This document shows positions 1 through 8,151 of a stretch of DNA of 64,000 nucleotides, piece by piece. Made by a program: the position numbers and the translations under genes. Origin of the DNA: Solibacillus sp. FSL W7-1436 (GTDB lineage Bacteria > Bacillota > Bacilli > Bacillales_A > Planococcaceae). How positions within the stretch are numbered: the stretch's first letter is position 1; the number at the start of each line of letters is the position of its first letter. The notes below the pieces were generated by a model, which did no database searches, was not told the DNA's origin, and worked only from the letters and a program-made list of their open reading frames with translations. The DNA lies in contig NZ_JBBOWV010000001.1 of NCBI RefSeq assembly GCF_038007305.1, positions 2,656,501 through 2,720,500 of the forward strand. The letters run 5' to 3'.

Positions 1-3
1 AAG

Positions 4-53
4 TTCTAATAACCCCTACAGATCTTCTAATAAATCTAAAAAACTTCTAATAA
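4..53. repeat. three direct copies of TTCTAATAA
   Basis: TTCTAATAA occurs at 4-12, 25-33 and 45-53, a period of 20-21 bp or about two helical turns. The stretch is cut by the window edge, so the full array is not visible. It lies beyond the terminator of the lia operon. Regular helical spacing could mean protein binding or simple local duplication; no function can be assigned. Confidence 0.45.
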
Positions 54-63
54 ATCATCCCCC

Positions 64-106
64 AAAAAAAGCCGTCCCAAAGTTATCTAGCAAACTTCAG
101 GACAGC
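64..106 (-). terminator. intrinsic terminator of the lia operon
   Basis: On the minus strand GCTGTCC pairs with GGACGGC (one G-U pair) around an AAGTT/AACTT inner stem, followed by a run of seven T. It closes the leftward operon that begins at 3848. Confidence 0.85.
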
Positions 107-138
107 CCGTGCCTCAGCCACAGCCTTAGCCGCAGCCA

Positions 139-456
139 TTACTTTTTCTTCTTCTTATCCTTCACAAACGCAAATACGATCATCGCAACCCAGATCACGG
201 CGATCGCTATAAACATGTAAAAGTTTTTCGGGGAGCTGGATAAACTCAACTCATCCGCCAAAATTCCGCCAATCGACTGCAACTGGGCACTTAATAAAAT
301 GATCAGCGCACCAATAAATAACATGATTTTAGGATTGATCGCAAAGCGCAGCAGCACAATGATGAACAACGCTGAGAAGATCAGCAGCAAGGTGAAGAGG
401 GGGTCCAGTAATGTGAGTGTTCCGTCTTTTGCAAAGTTTTCGTACGTAAATGTCAT
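139..456 (-). CDS. small membrane protein at the end of the lia operon
   Basis: A 105-residue protein with three hydrophobic segments (about residues 17-36, 42-58 and 78-97) and a lysine-rich C-terminus, so the tail is probably cytoplasmic. I do not recognise the family. It starts 12 bp downstream of the liaR stop behind a GGAG-type ribosome site and precedes the operon terminator, so it is very likely co-transcribed with liaFSR. By position it may be an extra envelope-stress component; that is inference. Confidence 0.75.
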   Translation of the reverse strand: MTFTYENFAKDGTLTLLDPLFTLLLIFSALFIIVLLRFAINPKIMLFIGALIILLSAQLQSIGGILADELSLSSSPKNFYMFIAIAVIWVAMIVFAFVKDKKKKK

Positions 457-468
457 GAAAAATTCTCC

Positions 469-1098
469 TTACTTTACTAAGCCATTTTGAAATGCATAGA
501 CGACAGCCTGTGTGCGGTCCTGCACTTCGAGTTTACTTAAAATGTTGCTGACATGGGTTTTCACTGTTTTTAATGCGATAAACAGTTCTTCTGCTATTTC
601 CTGATTGGCAAGGCCGCGCGCCATACATAACAGTACTTCCATTTCCCGGTCTGTTAAATGGTTGTGCAGGGCGGGGGCCGTTCCGCGCATACGGGCCATT
701 ACCCGTGTCGTTGCTTCCGGCTCAAGAACGGTTTCCCCGTTCATCGTTTTCCGGATCGCATCGGCAATCTGCTTGGCATTGCTCGTTTTCAGTATATAGC
801 TGACAGCACCTGCTTCAAGTGCCGGGTATAATTTATCGTCATCGATAAAGCTTGTGACAATCATTACTTTTGCTTGCGGCCATTGTGCCAGTATTTCGGC
901 AGTCGCTTCAGCACCGGTTTTGATCGGCATCACATTGTCCATCAGCACAATATCCGGCTTTAGCGCCAATACTGTTTCAATCGCTTCCTCGCCGTTTGTC
1001 GCTTCGCCGATGACTTCGATATCGGGTTGTGCCGATAAATAGGCGGCGACCCCGATTCGAACCATTTCGTGATCATCTACTATGACAACTTTAATCAT
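469..1098 (-). CDS. liaR: LiaR-type response regulator (NarL family)
   Basis: A 209-residue response regulator: receiver domain at about 1-120 with acidic pair D8-D9, phosphoacceptor D54 and K104, then a LuxR/NarL helix-turn-helix (about 145-205, with the LTxRExEVL motif). It partners the LiaS kinase encoded just upstream, overlapping it by 8 nt, which implies translational coupling. In B. subtilis LiaR activates liaIH on cell-wall antibiotic stress. Here the same output genes head this operon, giving positive autoregulation. Confidence 0.93.
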   Translation of the reverse strand: MIKVVIVDDHEMVRIGVAAYLSAQPDIEVIGEATNGEEAIETVLALKPDIVLMDNVMPIKTGAEATAEILAQWPQAKVMIVTSFIDDDKLYPALEAGAVSYILKTSNAKQIADAIRKTMNGETVLEPEATTRVMARMRGTAPALHNHLTDREMEVLLCMARGLANQEIAEELFIALKTVKTHVSNILSKLEVQDRTQAVVYAFQNGLVK

Positions 1099-2116
1099 TC
1101 ATTTGTTCCTCCTTTTTGAGCGGAACTTTCACTTCGACAATTGTTCCTTCATCCGGTACAGAGACAATTTTATACGTGCAGCCAATTTCGACAGCGCGTT
1201 CGGCAATATTGCGCAGCCCGTAAGAAGTCGTTTTATCTCCATCCATATTGAAACCGAGCCCATTATCCTGAATGCGCAAAATCGCAAGCTGGTCGCGCGC
1301 AATCAATAACAGTTCGACTTCCGTTGCTTTTGCATGGCGCAGTGTATTCGATAAAGCTTCCTGGGCAATACGGAATAGATGATCTTCTTCCGCTTTTGAT
1401 AATGCGATTTCTTCGATTTGGTAATCAATATTGAAATAAACTTTTTCCTGTAATTCTACAATCAGATCTTCTAAACCTTCCGCCAAGCTTTTATTGTGCA
1501 GGGCAACAGGCCGCAAATGAAGGAGAAGTGCGCGCATTTCGAGCTGTGCCTGTTGGACGATTTTTTCCACCTGCCCCAGCTGCTTTTGTGCAAATTCATC
1601 CTGCCGCTGTTCTGTAAGCGCGGACAGAAGCATGGATGCCGCAAACAGCTGCTGGGAAACAGAATCATGCAGTTCGCGTGCAAGCCGCTGACGTTCTGCA
1701 AGAAGCCGCTCCTGGACGATGGCGTCATTTGTTTCCACTTTTTCATTGGAAAGGCGCTGTAATGATGTGCGCTGTGTTTCGATTAATTCGTTCGTTTCGC
1801 GCAAGGCTTTTTTTAATGAGCCATTCGCTTTCTTGAACTTTTGTGCAAAATCAGGCTCCGCAACTTTTTTCACGATGCGTGTCATCTGATTTTCTTTCAT
1901 TTTCAATGCGATCGATATCCATAAGGAAATAAAGAAGCTCGTCGTTGTTGCGATCATGGCGATTACGGCAACAATCGGAATGGAATAATCATCGTTTTCC
2001 CACAAAAAACGCCACGTCTCTTCCTGCGGCTGACCGAGCAGGAATACGAAAATATTCATAGCAAATGTCGCAAAAACCATCACTAGTATAAAGAACCGTA
2101 AAATAAATGCTATCAT
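1091..2116 (-). CDS. liaS: LiaS-type sensor histidine kinase
   Basis: Two membrane helices (about 4-26 and 46-70) bracket a very short extracytoplasmic loop, as in intramembrane-sensing kinases. A coiled coil follows, then HisKA_3 with RELHDSVSQQ (phosphoacceptor H150) and a HATPase domain with NTLRHAKA and DNGLGF. The ATG at 2116 overlaps the liaF stop as ATGA, so I chose it over the in-frame codon at 2146, which would add ten residues inside liaF. It phosphorylates LiaR and is held inactive by LiaF in the known system. Length is 341 residues. Confidence 0.92.
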   Translation of the reverse strand: MIAFILRFFILVMVFATFAMNIFVFLLGQPQEETWRFLWENDDYSIPIVAVIAMIATTTSFFISLWISIALKMKENQMTRIVKKVAEPDFAQKFKKANGSLKKALRETNELIETQRTSLQRLSNEKVETNDAIVQERLLAERQRLARELHDSVSQQLFAASMLLSALTEQRQDEFAQKQLGQVEKIVQQAQLEMRALLLHLRPVALHNKSLAEGLEDLIVELQEKVYFNIDYQIEEIALSKAEEDHLFRIAQEALSNTLRHAKATEVELLLIARDQLAILRIQDNGLGFNMDGDKTTSYGLRNIAERAVEIGCTYKIVSVPDEGTIVEVKVPLKKEEQMND

Positions 2117-2787
2117 CCGCGCTGCACCTCCACATCGCCAATCCAAGATGTCACATAAACGACAAGAACACGTTTTGCATCCATTTCGCCGTCTTCAAAA
2201 AGGAGCTGTTCATTAATACATTGCTTTGGCGCATAGTGCAGATAGGCTGCTTCACCGTATAAAGTGGAATAATGGAGCTGAATCGTCACTTCATAAGGCA
2301 CGATAACCCGAACTTTTCCTAAAGACTGATGGATAACAATAATCGATTTTCCGTTCGGTAAAATGGTATCGGTCGCATCGATCGTAATATCGCCGATAAA
2401 GCGTTGGATATGAACATCTTTCCAATGATAGCTTTCTGTCGGGGCACTTGTTGTTCCGATCAATTGGTTCTGATTTGATGTATTGGCAAAGTGGCTTTTG
2501 ATTTCCATCACTTGCTCTTTTTTCGTTAAGTATTGGTATAAAAGAAAGATAAGCACACCAATGATTAAAAGGCGCAATGTCCATATATTAATAATAGCAA
2601 AGAATAATAGAACGAGTCCCGTCCATAATAAGTAACGCTTCTTCTTTTTAAAGCTGAAAAATAGAAACAGTGCACCTAAAATCAGTAAAAACACGGTGCC
2701 ATTATTGAAAAGAGTCAATTCGATCAATACGACAAGCGCCATACTAATCGCGATAATGGCAAGCTGATCAGATGTAATTTTCGGCAT
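2113..2787 (-). CDS. liaF: LiaF, inhibitor of the LiaRS system
   Basis: A 224-residue protein. About four hydrophobic segments in the first 105 residues are followed by a soluble C-terminal domain rich in beta strand (HWKDVHIQRFIGDITID...), typical of the LiaF C-terminal family. Known LiaF proteins inhibit the cognate kinase until the envelope is stressed. It sits upstream of liaS with an ATGA overlap, the conserved F-S-R order. Confidence 0.92.
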   Translation of the reverse strand: MPKITSDQLAIIAISMALVVLIELTLFNNGTVFLLILGALFLFFSFKKKKRYLLWTGLVLLFFAIINIWTLRLLIIGVLIFLLYQYLTKKEQVMEIKSHFANTSNQNQLIGTTSAPTESYHWKDVHIQRFIGDITIDATDTILPNGKSIIVIHQSLGKVRVIVPYEVTIQLHYSTLYGEAAYLHYAPKQCINEQLLFEDGEMDAKRVLVVYVTSWIGDVEVQRG

Positions 2788-2855
2788 AGTGCCTCCCCCC
2801 TAAAACGAGCAAAATGGAGAAAGCACGATGCCTTCTCCTTTTACGCATTATATCA

Positions 2856-3482
2856 TTATTTTGGTTGTTCTATGAGCTTTTGTTCTTTTTCAAGCTGAGC
2901 CAAGCGAGCTTCAAAAGAGGTTACTTCATATTTACGCTCGATGTTCTGAGATAATTCATCAATATAAGTTGATAGTTCATCGAAATTGCCGGCATTGTCC
3001 GAAGTAAGAACTTTATCCATCTGATGGTTGGCACGCACAACATTTTCTTTGCCCATCAGCTGTAGCTGGCGCACTTTCATGTCTTTGATTTTATGTTTCA
3101 TCGTTTCGAATTTGCGTTCCAGTGCAAAGTATTCTGTATTTGCAGCATCAATGCTTGAAAGAAGGGCATGTTTTCTGGCAGTGTAAGCCGTTACTTCTTC
3201 CTGTGCAAACGTAATCAGTTCCGCCTCTTCAGTTGACTGGGCCAGTAAAAGCTGATTTTCACGCTTTTCCAGCATTTCGATTGTTTGTGAAAGTTGGATT
3301 TCCAGCTCTTTTTTCAGCTGGGCCTGACGTGCAAGCAACTTTCCTGTTTCTTCTGTTTGTTTTTCTGCTTCACGAATATAGTGGTTCAGCATTTTAATCG
3401 GGTTTTTGTCGACCTTTTTGTCAAACATATCGTGCAGATCCGCCTGAATTGAATATTTGAATTTTGTAAATAAATTTCTCAT
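2856..3482 (-). CDS. PspA/IM30 family phage-shock protein (LiaH-like)
   Basis: A 208-residue, highly charged, almost wholly helical coiled-coil protein with no membrane segment. The N-terminus (NLFTKFKYSIQADLHDMFDK) has the amphipathic-helix and helix-1 signature of PspA/IM30, which form ESCRT-III-like membrane-bound scaffolds. In B. subtilis the equivalent LiaH is recruited to membrane foci by LiaI. It lies between the LiaI-like gene and liaF, so it is probably the main effector of the LiaR response. An AGGAG site lies 9 nt upstream. Confidence 0.92.
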   Translation of the reverse strand: MRNLFTKFKYSIQADLHDMFDKKVDKNPIKMLNHYIREAEKQTEETGKLLARQAQLKKELEIQLSQTIEMLEKRENQLLLAQSTEEAELITFAQEEVTAYTARKHALLSSIDAANTEYFALERKFETMKHKIKDMKVRQLQLMGKENVVRANHQMDKVLTSDNAGNFDELSTYIDELSQNIERKYEVTSFEARLAQLEKEQKLIEQPK

Positions 3483-3494
3483 TGTCCATCGCTC

Positions 3495-3848
3495 CTATTT
3501 GTTTAAATTTGCCCATTCGCGTTCAAAGTTTGTAAATGGATCTTCGTCTTCTTTTTTACCTGGTAAAAATTCAATCTTTTCGTTTTTACGTGCTTTGTAC
3601 AGATAAAACAATACACCGATTGCAGCTAAACCGATAAAGCCAGGGATGTTTGATAATGCGCTTACTAAACCGGCTAAAGCGACAACCAGGCTCATTACTT
3701 TCCCGAAAGTAGATTTACTTTCTGTGTAATAGTGAAGACCTGCTGCCAGAAGTGCTCCTGAGATTAATAAGCCGGCTAATGGTGCAAGCATGCAAAGTGC
3801 GATGATCGCTGTGATGAAAGCCGCTGAATATAAGAAAAACTTTTTCAT
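3495..3848 (-). CDS. LiaI-position membrane protein (lmo0954-like)
   Basis: A 117-residue protein, the first gene of the operon, behind a strong AAGGAGG site. Four hydrophobic stretches fill residues 4-90 and the tail is charged and soluble. It resembles small membrane proteins of the Listeria lmo0954 type. In position it replaces LiaI, the membrane anchor of LiaH, so a role in docking the PspA protein is likely but unproven. No catalytic motif is visible. Confidence 0.75.
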   Translation of the reverse strand: MKKFFLYSAAFITAIIALCMLAPLAGLLISGALLAAGLHYYTESKSTFGKVMSLVVALAGLVSALSNIPGFIGLAAIGVLFYLYKARKNEKIEFLPGKKEDEDPFTNFEREWANLNK

Positions 3849-3879
3849 TATGTGTTCCTCCTTGTCGTTGATATGTTCA

Positions 3880-3921
3880 TGTTACCGTGAATTTAAAAAT
3901 CCGATAACGACCTGTTACCGT
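3880..3921. repeat. pair of direct repeats TGTTACCGT upstream of the lia operon
   Basis: TGTTACCGT occurs at 3880-3888 and 3913-3921, start-to-start 33 bp, about three helical turns. Both copies lie between the palindrome cluster at 3934-3975 and the first lia gene, so they flank or overlap its promoter. They could be half sites for a regulator or parts of duplicated promoters. Confidence 0.5.
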
Positions 3922-3933
3922 ATTTTCGACTAG

Positions 3934-3975
3934 GTCTCGAGACTGAGACGGACTCAGACAGTCACTCGCATGACT
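3934..3975. promoter_or_regulatory. cluster of three adjacent palindromes, candidate LiaR operator
   Basis: Three inverted repeats abut: GTCTCGAGAC (3934-3943), CTGAG-ACGGA-CTCAG (3943-3957) and AGTCA-CTCGCA-TGACT (3960-3975). They lie about 90-125 bp upstream of the first lia gene, in the divergent space with yneF. NarL-type regulators bind tandem inverted sites and the lia operon is autoregulated, so LiaR is the natural candidate. I cannot test the match to a LiaR consensus. Confidence 0.55.
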
Positions 3976-4084
3976 TAACTTCTGACAGTAGAGTGAAAAT
4001 ATATAGAAACGGAATAGCTTTTATTGTATAATGCTTGATGGAGAGTTTTTCTCGGTACATAAGTAGTGGAGGAGGTTGGACAAA

Positions 4085-4306
4085 ATGGCTTTATGGTTAG
4101 GAATTACACTTATCGTCGTAGCTCTTATCGGGGGCGTGGCAATTGGGTTCTACGCAGCTCGTCAATATATGATGAAGTATTTAAAAGAAAACCCGCCAAT
4201 TAATGAACAAATGATTCGCGTGATGATGGCACAAATGGGACGTAAACCGTCTGAAAAACAAGTGCGTCAAATGATGGCACAAATGAACAAATTCCAAGAT
4301 AAATAA
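4085..4306 (+). CDS. yneF: YneF family membrane protein (UPF0154)
   Basis: A 73-residue protein with one N-terminal membrane helix (about 3-24) and a soluble charged tail with the family pattern [26 protein letters not shown]. The ATG at 4085 lies 9 nt after GGAGGAGG; an in-frame TTG at 4076 touches that site and is less likely. The family is widespread in Bacilli and its molecular function is unknown. It has its own terminator. Confidence 0.9.
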   Translation: MALWLGITLIVVALIGGVAIGFYAARQYMMKYLKENPPINEQMIRVMMAQMGRKPSEKQVRQMMAQMNKFQDK

Positions 4307-4317
4307 TGATAAGTTGG

Positions 4318-4360
4318 ACTACCTTTCGCATTCTATTGAATGATGAAGGTAGTTTTTATT
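4318..4360 (+). terminator. terminator after yneF
   Basis: ACTACCTT pairs with AAGGTAGT around a 20-nt loop, followed by TTTTATT. Confidence 0.7.
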
Positions 4361-4450
4361 TACTGTGAATTAAAATTCAGAATATTTTGTTTGAAAAGAA
4401 AAATAATCTAGTCTATCCTTATATAGATTGTAAGTATTGGAGGGACAAAA

Positions 4451-4921
4451 ATGGCAACAGAAAAAACGAATGTAGAGAGCTTTGATTTGGACCATACGAT
4501 AGTGGCCGCACCTTATGTACGTCTAGCGGGCACAAAAGAAGGGGCGAAGGGGGATGTCGTGACAAAATATGATATCCGCTTCAAACAGCCGAATAAAGAA
4601 CATATGGAAATGCCGGCACTTCATTCACTGGAACATTTAATGGCAGACCGTATCCGCAATCACAGTGATGCGGTTGTCGATATCTCGCCGATGGGATGTC
4701 AAACAGGCTTTTATGTTTCCTTTATGAATTATGATGACTATGAAGGCGTACTGGCGATTTTGGAAAAGACTGTTCAGGATGTGTTGGCGGCGACTTCTGT
4801 TCCTGCCTGCAATGAAGTCCAGTGCGGTTGGGCGGCAAGCCATAGTTTAGAAGGTGCGCAGCAGTTGGCGAAAGAATTTTTAGCCAAACGCGATGAATGG
4901 CATATCGTTTTTAATAGTTAA
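4451..4921 (+). CDS. luxS: S-ribosylhomocysteine lyase LuxS
   Basis: A 156-residue enzyme that cleaves S-ribosylhomocysteine to homocysteine and DPD, the precursor of AI-2, in the activated methyl cycle. The metal site is intact: HSLEH gives H58 and H62, and C125 in NEVQCGW is the third ligand. C83 in PMGCQTGFY is the catalytic cysteine position. Length is normal. A GGAGG site precedes it and a terminator follows, so it is monocistronic. Confidence 0.97.
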   Translation: MATEKTNVESFDLDHTIVAAPYVRLAGTKEGAKGDVVTKYDIRFKQPNKEHMEMPALHSLEHLMADRIRNHSDAVVDISPMGCQTGFYVSFMNYDDYEGVLAILEKTVQDVLAATSVPACNEVQCGWAASHSLEGAQQLAKEFLAKRDEWHIVFNS

Positions 4922-4936
4922 CAGGAAATGTGTAGT

Positions 4937-4962
4937 GCCCTCATTTAATTGGGGGCTTTTTT
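4937..4962 (+). terminator. terminator after luxS
   Basis: GCCCTC pairs with GGGGGC (one mismatch) around ATTTAATT, followed by six T. Confidence 0.75.
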
Positions 4963-4979
4963 GTGTTCCCGCCACAACC

Positions 4980-5020
4980 AAAAAGCACCCCCTGTTTAAT
5001 GAAACGAACAGAAAGTGCTT
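4980..5020 (-). terminator. terminator of the alpha/beta hydrolase gene
   Basis: On the minus strand AAGCAC and CTGTT pair with AACAG and GTGCTT around an internal loop, then TTTTTGG. It is converging with the luxS terminator. Confidence 0.55.
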
Positions 5021-5027
5021 AGTTTCT

Positions 5028-5981
5028 TTATAATAAAGAATCCGTTATATTGCGGTATGCCGGCACATAATCGTGCAGGAACTTGGCAACCGTTTGTTCA
5101 TAATCACCCGGGTTATCGTTGAATGATTTCGCATGCTCGCCTTTTTCGAACAGTTTCAGCATTTTAGGTTCGGGTTTTTGTTCGTACAGTTCTTCGGTCA
5201 TTGAGGAAGGAATAAAATCATCCGGCGTACTGTGAATAAAGAGGACGGGCTTTTGAATGTGTTTTACAGCATCAATCGGCATGACTTCCTTTACGGAATA
5301 GCCATCGCGGATCCGCATGAAAAAGTCGGCGAAAGGGAGTGTATATTTCGAATCAATCGGTACAACACTTTCAAAAATCCGTTTCAGAAGCGCGGGAAAG
5401 TTCGAAAAAGCACAGTCGGAAACATAGAAATCCGCATTATCTGCTAACGAGCCTGCATAGAGCAGTGTCGTTGCCGCGCCCATCGATTCCCCGTGAATAC
5501 CTAAGAGGGCATCTTCACCGGTAATAGACCGGATTGTCTCGACTACTGCCTGTAAATCGTATTTTTCGTAATGGCCGTAACTTGTTGTTTTCCCTTGAGA
5601 TTCTCCGTGACGGCGGTGATCGTATACAAATGCATTAAAACCGAGCCGTTCGAACATACGGGCATAGCGCATCGAGTTAATTTTATTTTCAGTGACGCCA
5701 TGGCAGATAATGACTGTATTTTTCGTTTCCAAAGGTTTTAAATAGATGCCGCTTATTTTATAGCCATTTGGAGAATCAATCGATAAAATTTCTTTCGGGC
5801 AGCCTTCATACCATGCTTCATCAAAGCGTTTTGCCGCGATTTCACGCTCGCGGATAAAAGCATCGTCCTTCTTCTTTATATACATAATGTGATTTGTCAT
5901 CACGACACCAGTGATCGTTGTAGCAGCTGCCAGCAGCGTTGTTACAATACTGCCGGATAAAAACAGTGTGCGTTTCTTCAT
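5028..5981 (-). CDS. alpha/beta hydrolase, YqkD type
   Basis: A 317-residue protein with an N-terminal membrane anchor or signal (about 4-26), then an alpha/beta-hydrolase fold. The nucleophile elbow is GIHGESMGAA, with the Ser in GESMG; the late Asp is in HSTPDDFIP and the His in KGEHAKSFN. Substrate is unknown. In B. subtilis yqkD is likewise near yqkE/yqkF/nudF. ATG at 5981 lies 8 nt from AAGGAG; the in-frame GTG at 5990 overlaps that site. Confidence 0.88.
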   Translation of the reverse strand: MKKRTLFLSGSIVTTLLAAATTITGVVMTNHIMYIKKKDDAFIREREIAAKRFDEAWYEGCPKEILSIDSPNGYKISGIYLKPLETKNTVIICHGVTENKINSMRYARMFERLGFNAFVYDHRRHGESQGKTTSYGHYEKYDLQAVVETIRSITGEDALLGIHGESMGAATTLLYAGSLADNADFYVSDCAFSNFPALLKRIFESVVPIDSKYTLPFADFFMRIRDGYSVKEVMPIDAVKHIQKPVLFIHSTPDDFIPSSMTEELYEQKPEPKMLKLFEKGEHAKSFNDNPGDYEQTVAKFLHDYVPAYRNITDSLL

Positions 5982-6159
5982 GAAAATCACTCCTTAATTA
6001 ATTTAATATTCGATGAATTATTGGGATAAATCAACTAATATGTATCTATCTATTATCGGAAAGTTTAGTGTGAAAAATGTAAAATGTTTGATAAAATTTA
6101 GTTAAGCAAGTTCAAATTTGCTCACAAAGGGACCATTCACTATAAAGGGGGATATATTC

Positions 6160-7338
6160 ATGACAGAAGTTGTAATAGTAAGTGCAGTACGTACGCCAAT
6201 TGGTGCTTTTCAGGGGGCATTAAAAGATATTTCGGCTCCGACTTTAGGGAGTATTGTAATAAAAGAAGCATTGAATCGTGCCCGATTAGATCCATCAACA
6301 GTTGATGAAGTTATTATGGGGAACGTTCTTGCAGCAGGTTTAGGTCAAAATCCGGCAAGACAGGCAAGTATCCAAGCCGGTTTACCATATACAGTTCCAG
6401 CGATGACAATTAATAAAGTATGTGGATCAGGTTTAAAGGCCGTTCATCTGGCAGCACAGGCAATCATTGCCGGGGATGCGGAAATTGTTGTCGCTGGAGG
6501 GTTTGAAAATATGAGTCAAGCACCCTATATTATGCGAAATGCAAGAGAAGGTTTCCGCATGGGCGATCAAAAAATTATCGATACTTTAATTCAGGATGGC
6601 TTATGGTGTGCATTTAATGATTATCATATGGGGATGACTGCCGAAAACCTATGTGATCAATATGACATTACTCGTCAGGAACAGGATGAATTTGCAGCCC
6701 GTTCCCAAGCCCGTGCATCGGAAGCAATTTCCGCAAATAAATTCGCTGAAGAAATTGTTCCTGTAGAAATTCCTCAACGTAAAGGGGAGTCGGTTATTTT
6801 TTCACAAGATGAATACGTAAAACATGGAACAACAGCAGAAAAACTAAACGGATTACGACCTGCTTTCAAGAAAGACGGTTCGGTTACTGCAGGGAACGCT
6901 TCCGGCATTAATGACGGAGCTGCAGCGGTTATCGTTATGTCAAAGCAGCGCGCTTTTGAGTTAGGCCTTACACCACTTGCTACGATCGTCGCAAATGCGA
7001 GCGCAGGGGTTGACCCTTCCGTAATGGGGATCGGACCGGTAACTGCAGTGAAAAAAGTTTTGTCGAAAGCGAATGTAACATTGGATAAAATGGATTTAAT
7101 TGAAGCGAACGAAGCATTCGCAGCTCAGGCGATTGCAGTTGATCGCGAATTGGCGTTCAATCATGATAAACTAAATGTAAACGGCGGGGCAATTGCACTT
7201 GGTCACCCAATCGGGGCAAGCGGAACACGTATTTTGGTTACGTTATTACATGAAATGCAAAAACGTGATGCAAAATTAGGTCTTGCAACATTATGTATTG
7301 GTGGCGGACAGGGTGTTGCAACAATTGTCCAACGCTAA
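6160..7338 (+). CDS. acetyl-CoA C-acetyltransferase (thiolase)
   Basis: A 392-residue thiolase that condenses two acetyl-CoA to acetoacetyl-CoA or runs the reverse cleavage. Active residues are present: C88 in [12 protein letters not shown]349 in GHPIGASG and C379 in LCIGGGQG. Length fits the biosynthetic/AtoB-ThlA class. The ATG at 6160 follows AAAGGGGG; an in-frame start at 6118 lacks a ribosome site. No other fatty-acid gene adjoins it, so its pathway cannot be read from context. The yqkE-like gene follows after 21 nt. Confidence 0.95.
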   Translation: MTEVVIVSAVRTPIGAFQGALKDISAPTLGSIVIKEALNRARLDPSTVDEVIMGNVLAAGLGQNPARQASIQAGLPYTVPAMTINKVCGSGLKAVHLAAQAIIAGDAEIVVAGGFENMSQAPYIMRNAREGFRMGDQKIIDTLIQDGLWCAFNDYHMGMTAENLCDQYDITRQEQDEFAARSQARASEAISANKFAEEIVPVEIPQRKGESVIFSQDEYVKHGTTAEKLNGLRPAFKKDGSVTAGNASGINDGAAAVIVMSKQRAFELGLTPLATIVANASAGVDPSVMGIGPVTAVKKVLSKANVTLDKMDLIEANEAFAAQAIAVDRELAFNHDKLNVNGGAIALGHPIGASGTRILVTLLHEMQKRDAKLGLATLCIGGGQGVATIVQR

Positions 7339-7359
7339 AATTAAATGTAGGTGAAAATA

Positions 7360-7614
7360 ATGGCAAAAAAGAAACAGCAAAGAACGACGAATGAATTCGA
7401 GCTTCCAAAGGATAAGGCGGCAACATTGGCAGATCAGTTAGGCGGCGATGTATTGGCCAAGCTGAAGGCAGCGAAGCAGGAAATGGTGGCCGACGAAAAG
7501 GCGAAAGAAGAAGAGCGTCTGGCAAAAGCGGCATTCGAACGCAAACAACGCGAAAAAAATATGAGCTTTGAAGAACTGTTAAATCAATACGGCGATAAAG
7601 GTTCGAAATTTTAA
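7360..7614 (+). CDS. yqkE: YqkE family protein (DUF3886)
   Basis: An 84-residue soluble protein, very rich in Lys, Glu and Ala, predicted as a long charged helix, ending with MSFEELLNQYGDKGSKF, the conserved DUF3886 tail. Function is unknown. ATG at 7360 is preferred over the in-frame GTG at 7351, which is part of the TAGGTG ribosome site. It may be co-transcribed with the thiolase and ends at a strong hairpin. Confidence 0.85.
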   Translation: MAKKKQQRTTNEFELPKDKAATLADQLGGDVLAKLKAAKQEMVADEKAKEEERLAKAAFERKQREKNMSFEELLNQYGDKGSKF

Positions 7615-7654
7615 CGGTTATCCAAAACGGATCACAAAGAAGCTTACTAAATAT

Positions 7655-7692
7655 AAAAAGATAGCACACTATTTTCGTGTGCTATCTTTTTT
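7655..7692. terminator. bidirectional terminator between yqkE and vanZ
   Basis: AAAAAGATAGCACAC pairs with GTGTGCTATCTTTTTT around seven bases, giving T tracts on both strands. It covers the last codons of the minus-strand VanZ gene. Confidence 0.85.
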
Positions 7693-8151
7693 AAATACAA
7701 CAATAATAAGTTTTGCGAGCACCAGCAATGTTAACGCACCACATGCATCGAGCACGACATCTTCTACGAGGCCGCTGCGACCCGGAATCATACTTTGGCG
7801 GTATTCATCGAGGCTTGCGATTACTACGACTGTAACAAAGGCAAGAACGATCGGAAAGTGTAATTTCAGCTTACGGTATAAAGTATAGAATATAACCGCT
7901 AATAAACCGTATCCGAAGAAATGGGTAGCTTTCCTAATCAGGAACTCTAGAAATTGAAAATAGCCTCGTGTTTCAACCGATATAATTTTTCCCCAATAAG
8001 GAATTTCAAACTGACTTAACCATGCTTCAAAAGGTTTGTCTTTTAACAGATCTTTTAACGCCGGAACAATCGTTTGCTGCTCATAGCTCATATTGGACAT
8101 GATTATGACAACGATTACCCCGGTGATGACGAGAACAATCCGCTTTTTCAT
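7669..8151 (-). CDS. VanZ family membrane protein
   Basis: A 160-residue protein with four hydrophobic segments. The VanZ pattern shows as KATHFFGYGLLAVIFY, then SLDEYRQSMIPGRSGLVEDVVLDACG. VanZ of Tn1546 gives low-level teicoplanin resistance; chromosomal homologues are mostly uncharacterised. Its ATG overlaps the stop of the aldo-keto reductase gene as ATGA, so the two form one minus-strand operon. Confidence 0.88.
   Translation of the reverse strand: MKKRIVLVITGVIVVIIMSNMSYEQQTIVPALKDLLKDKPFEAWLSQFEIPYWGKIISVETRGYFQFLEFLIRKATHFFGYGLLAVIFYTLYRKLKLHFPIVLAFVTVVVIASLDEYRQSMIPGRSGLVEDVVLDACGALTLLVLAKLIIVVFKKDSTRK

Noticed and set aside
1082-1836. Several plus-strand frames of 60-90 codons opposite liaS
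   Set aside because: Antisense shadows of a conserved kinase; composition follows the opposite-strand codons.
7238-7669. A 143-codon minus-strand frame over the end of the thiolase gene and yqkE
   Set aside because: It lies antisense to two clear genes, has no recognisable domain and no ribosome site.
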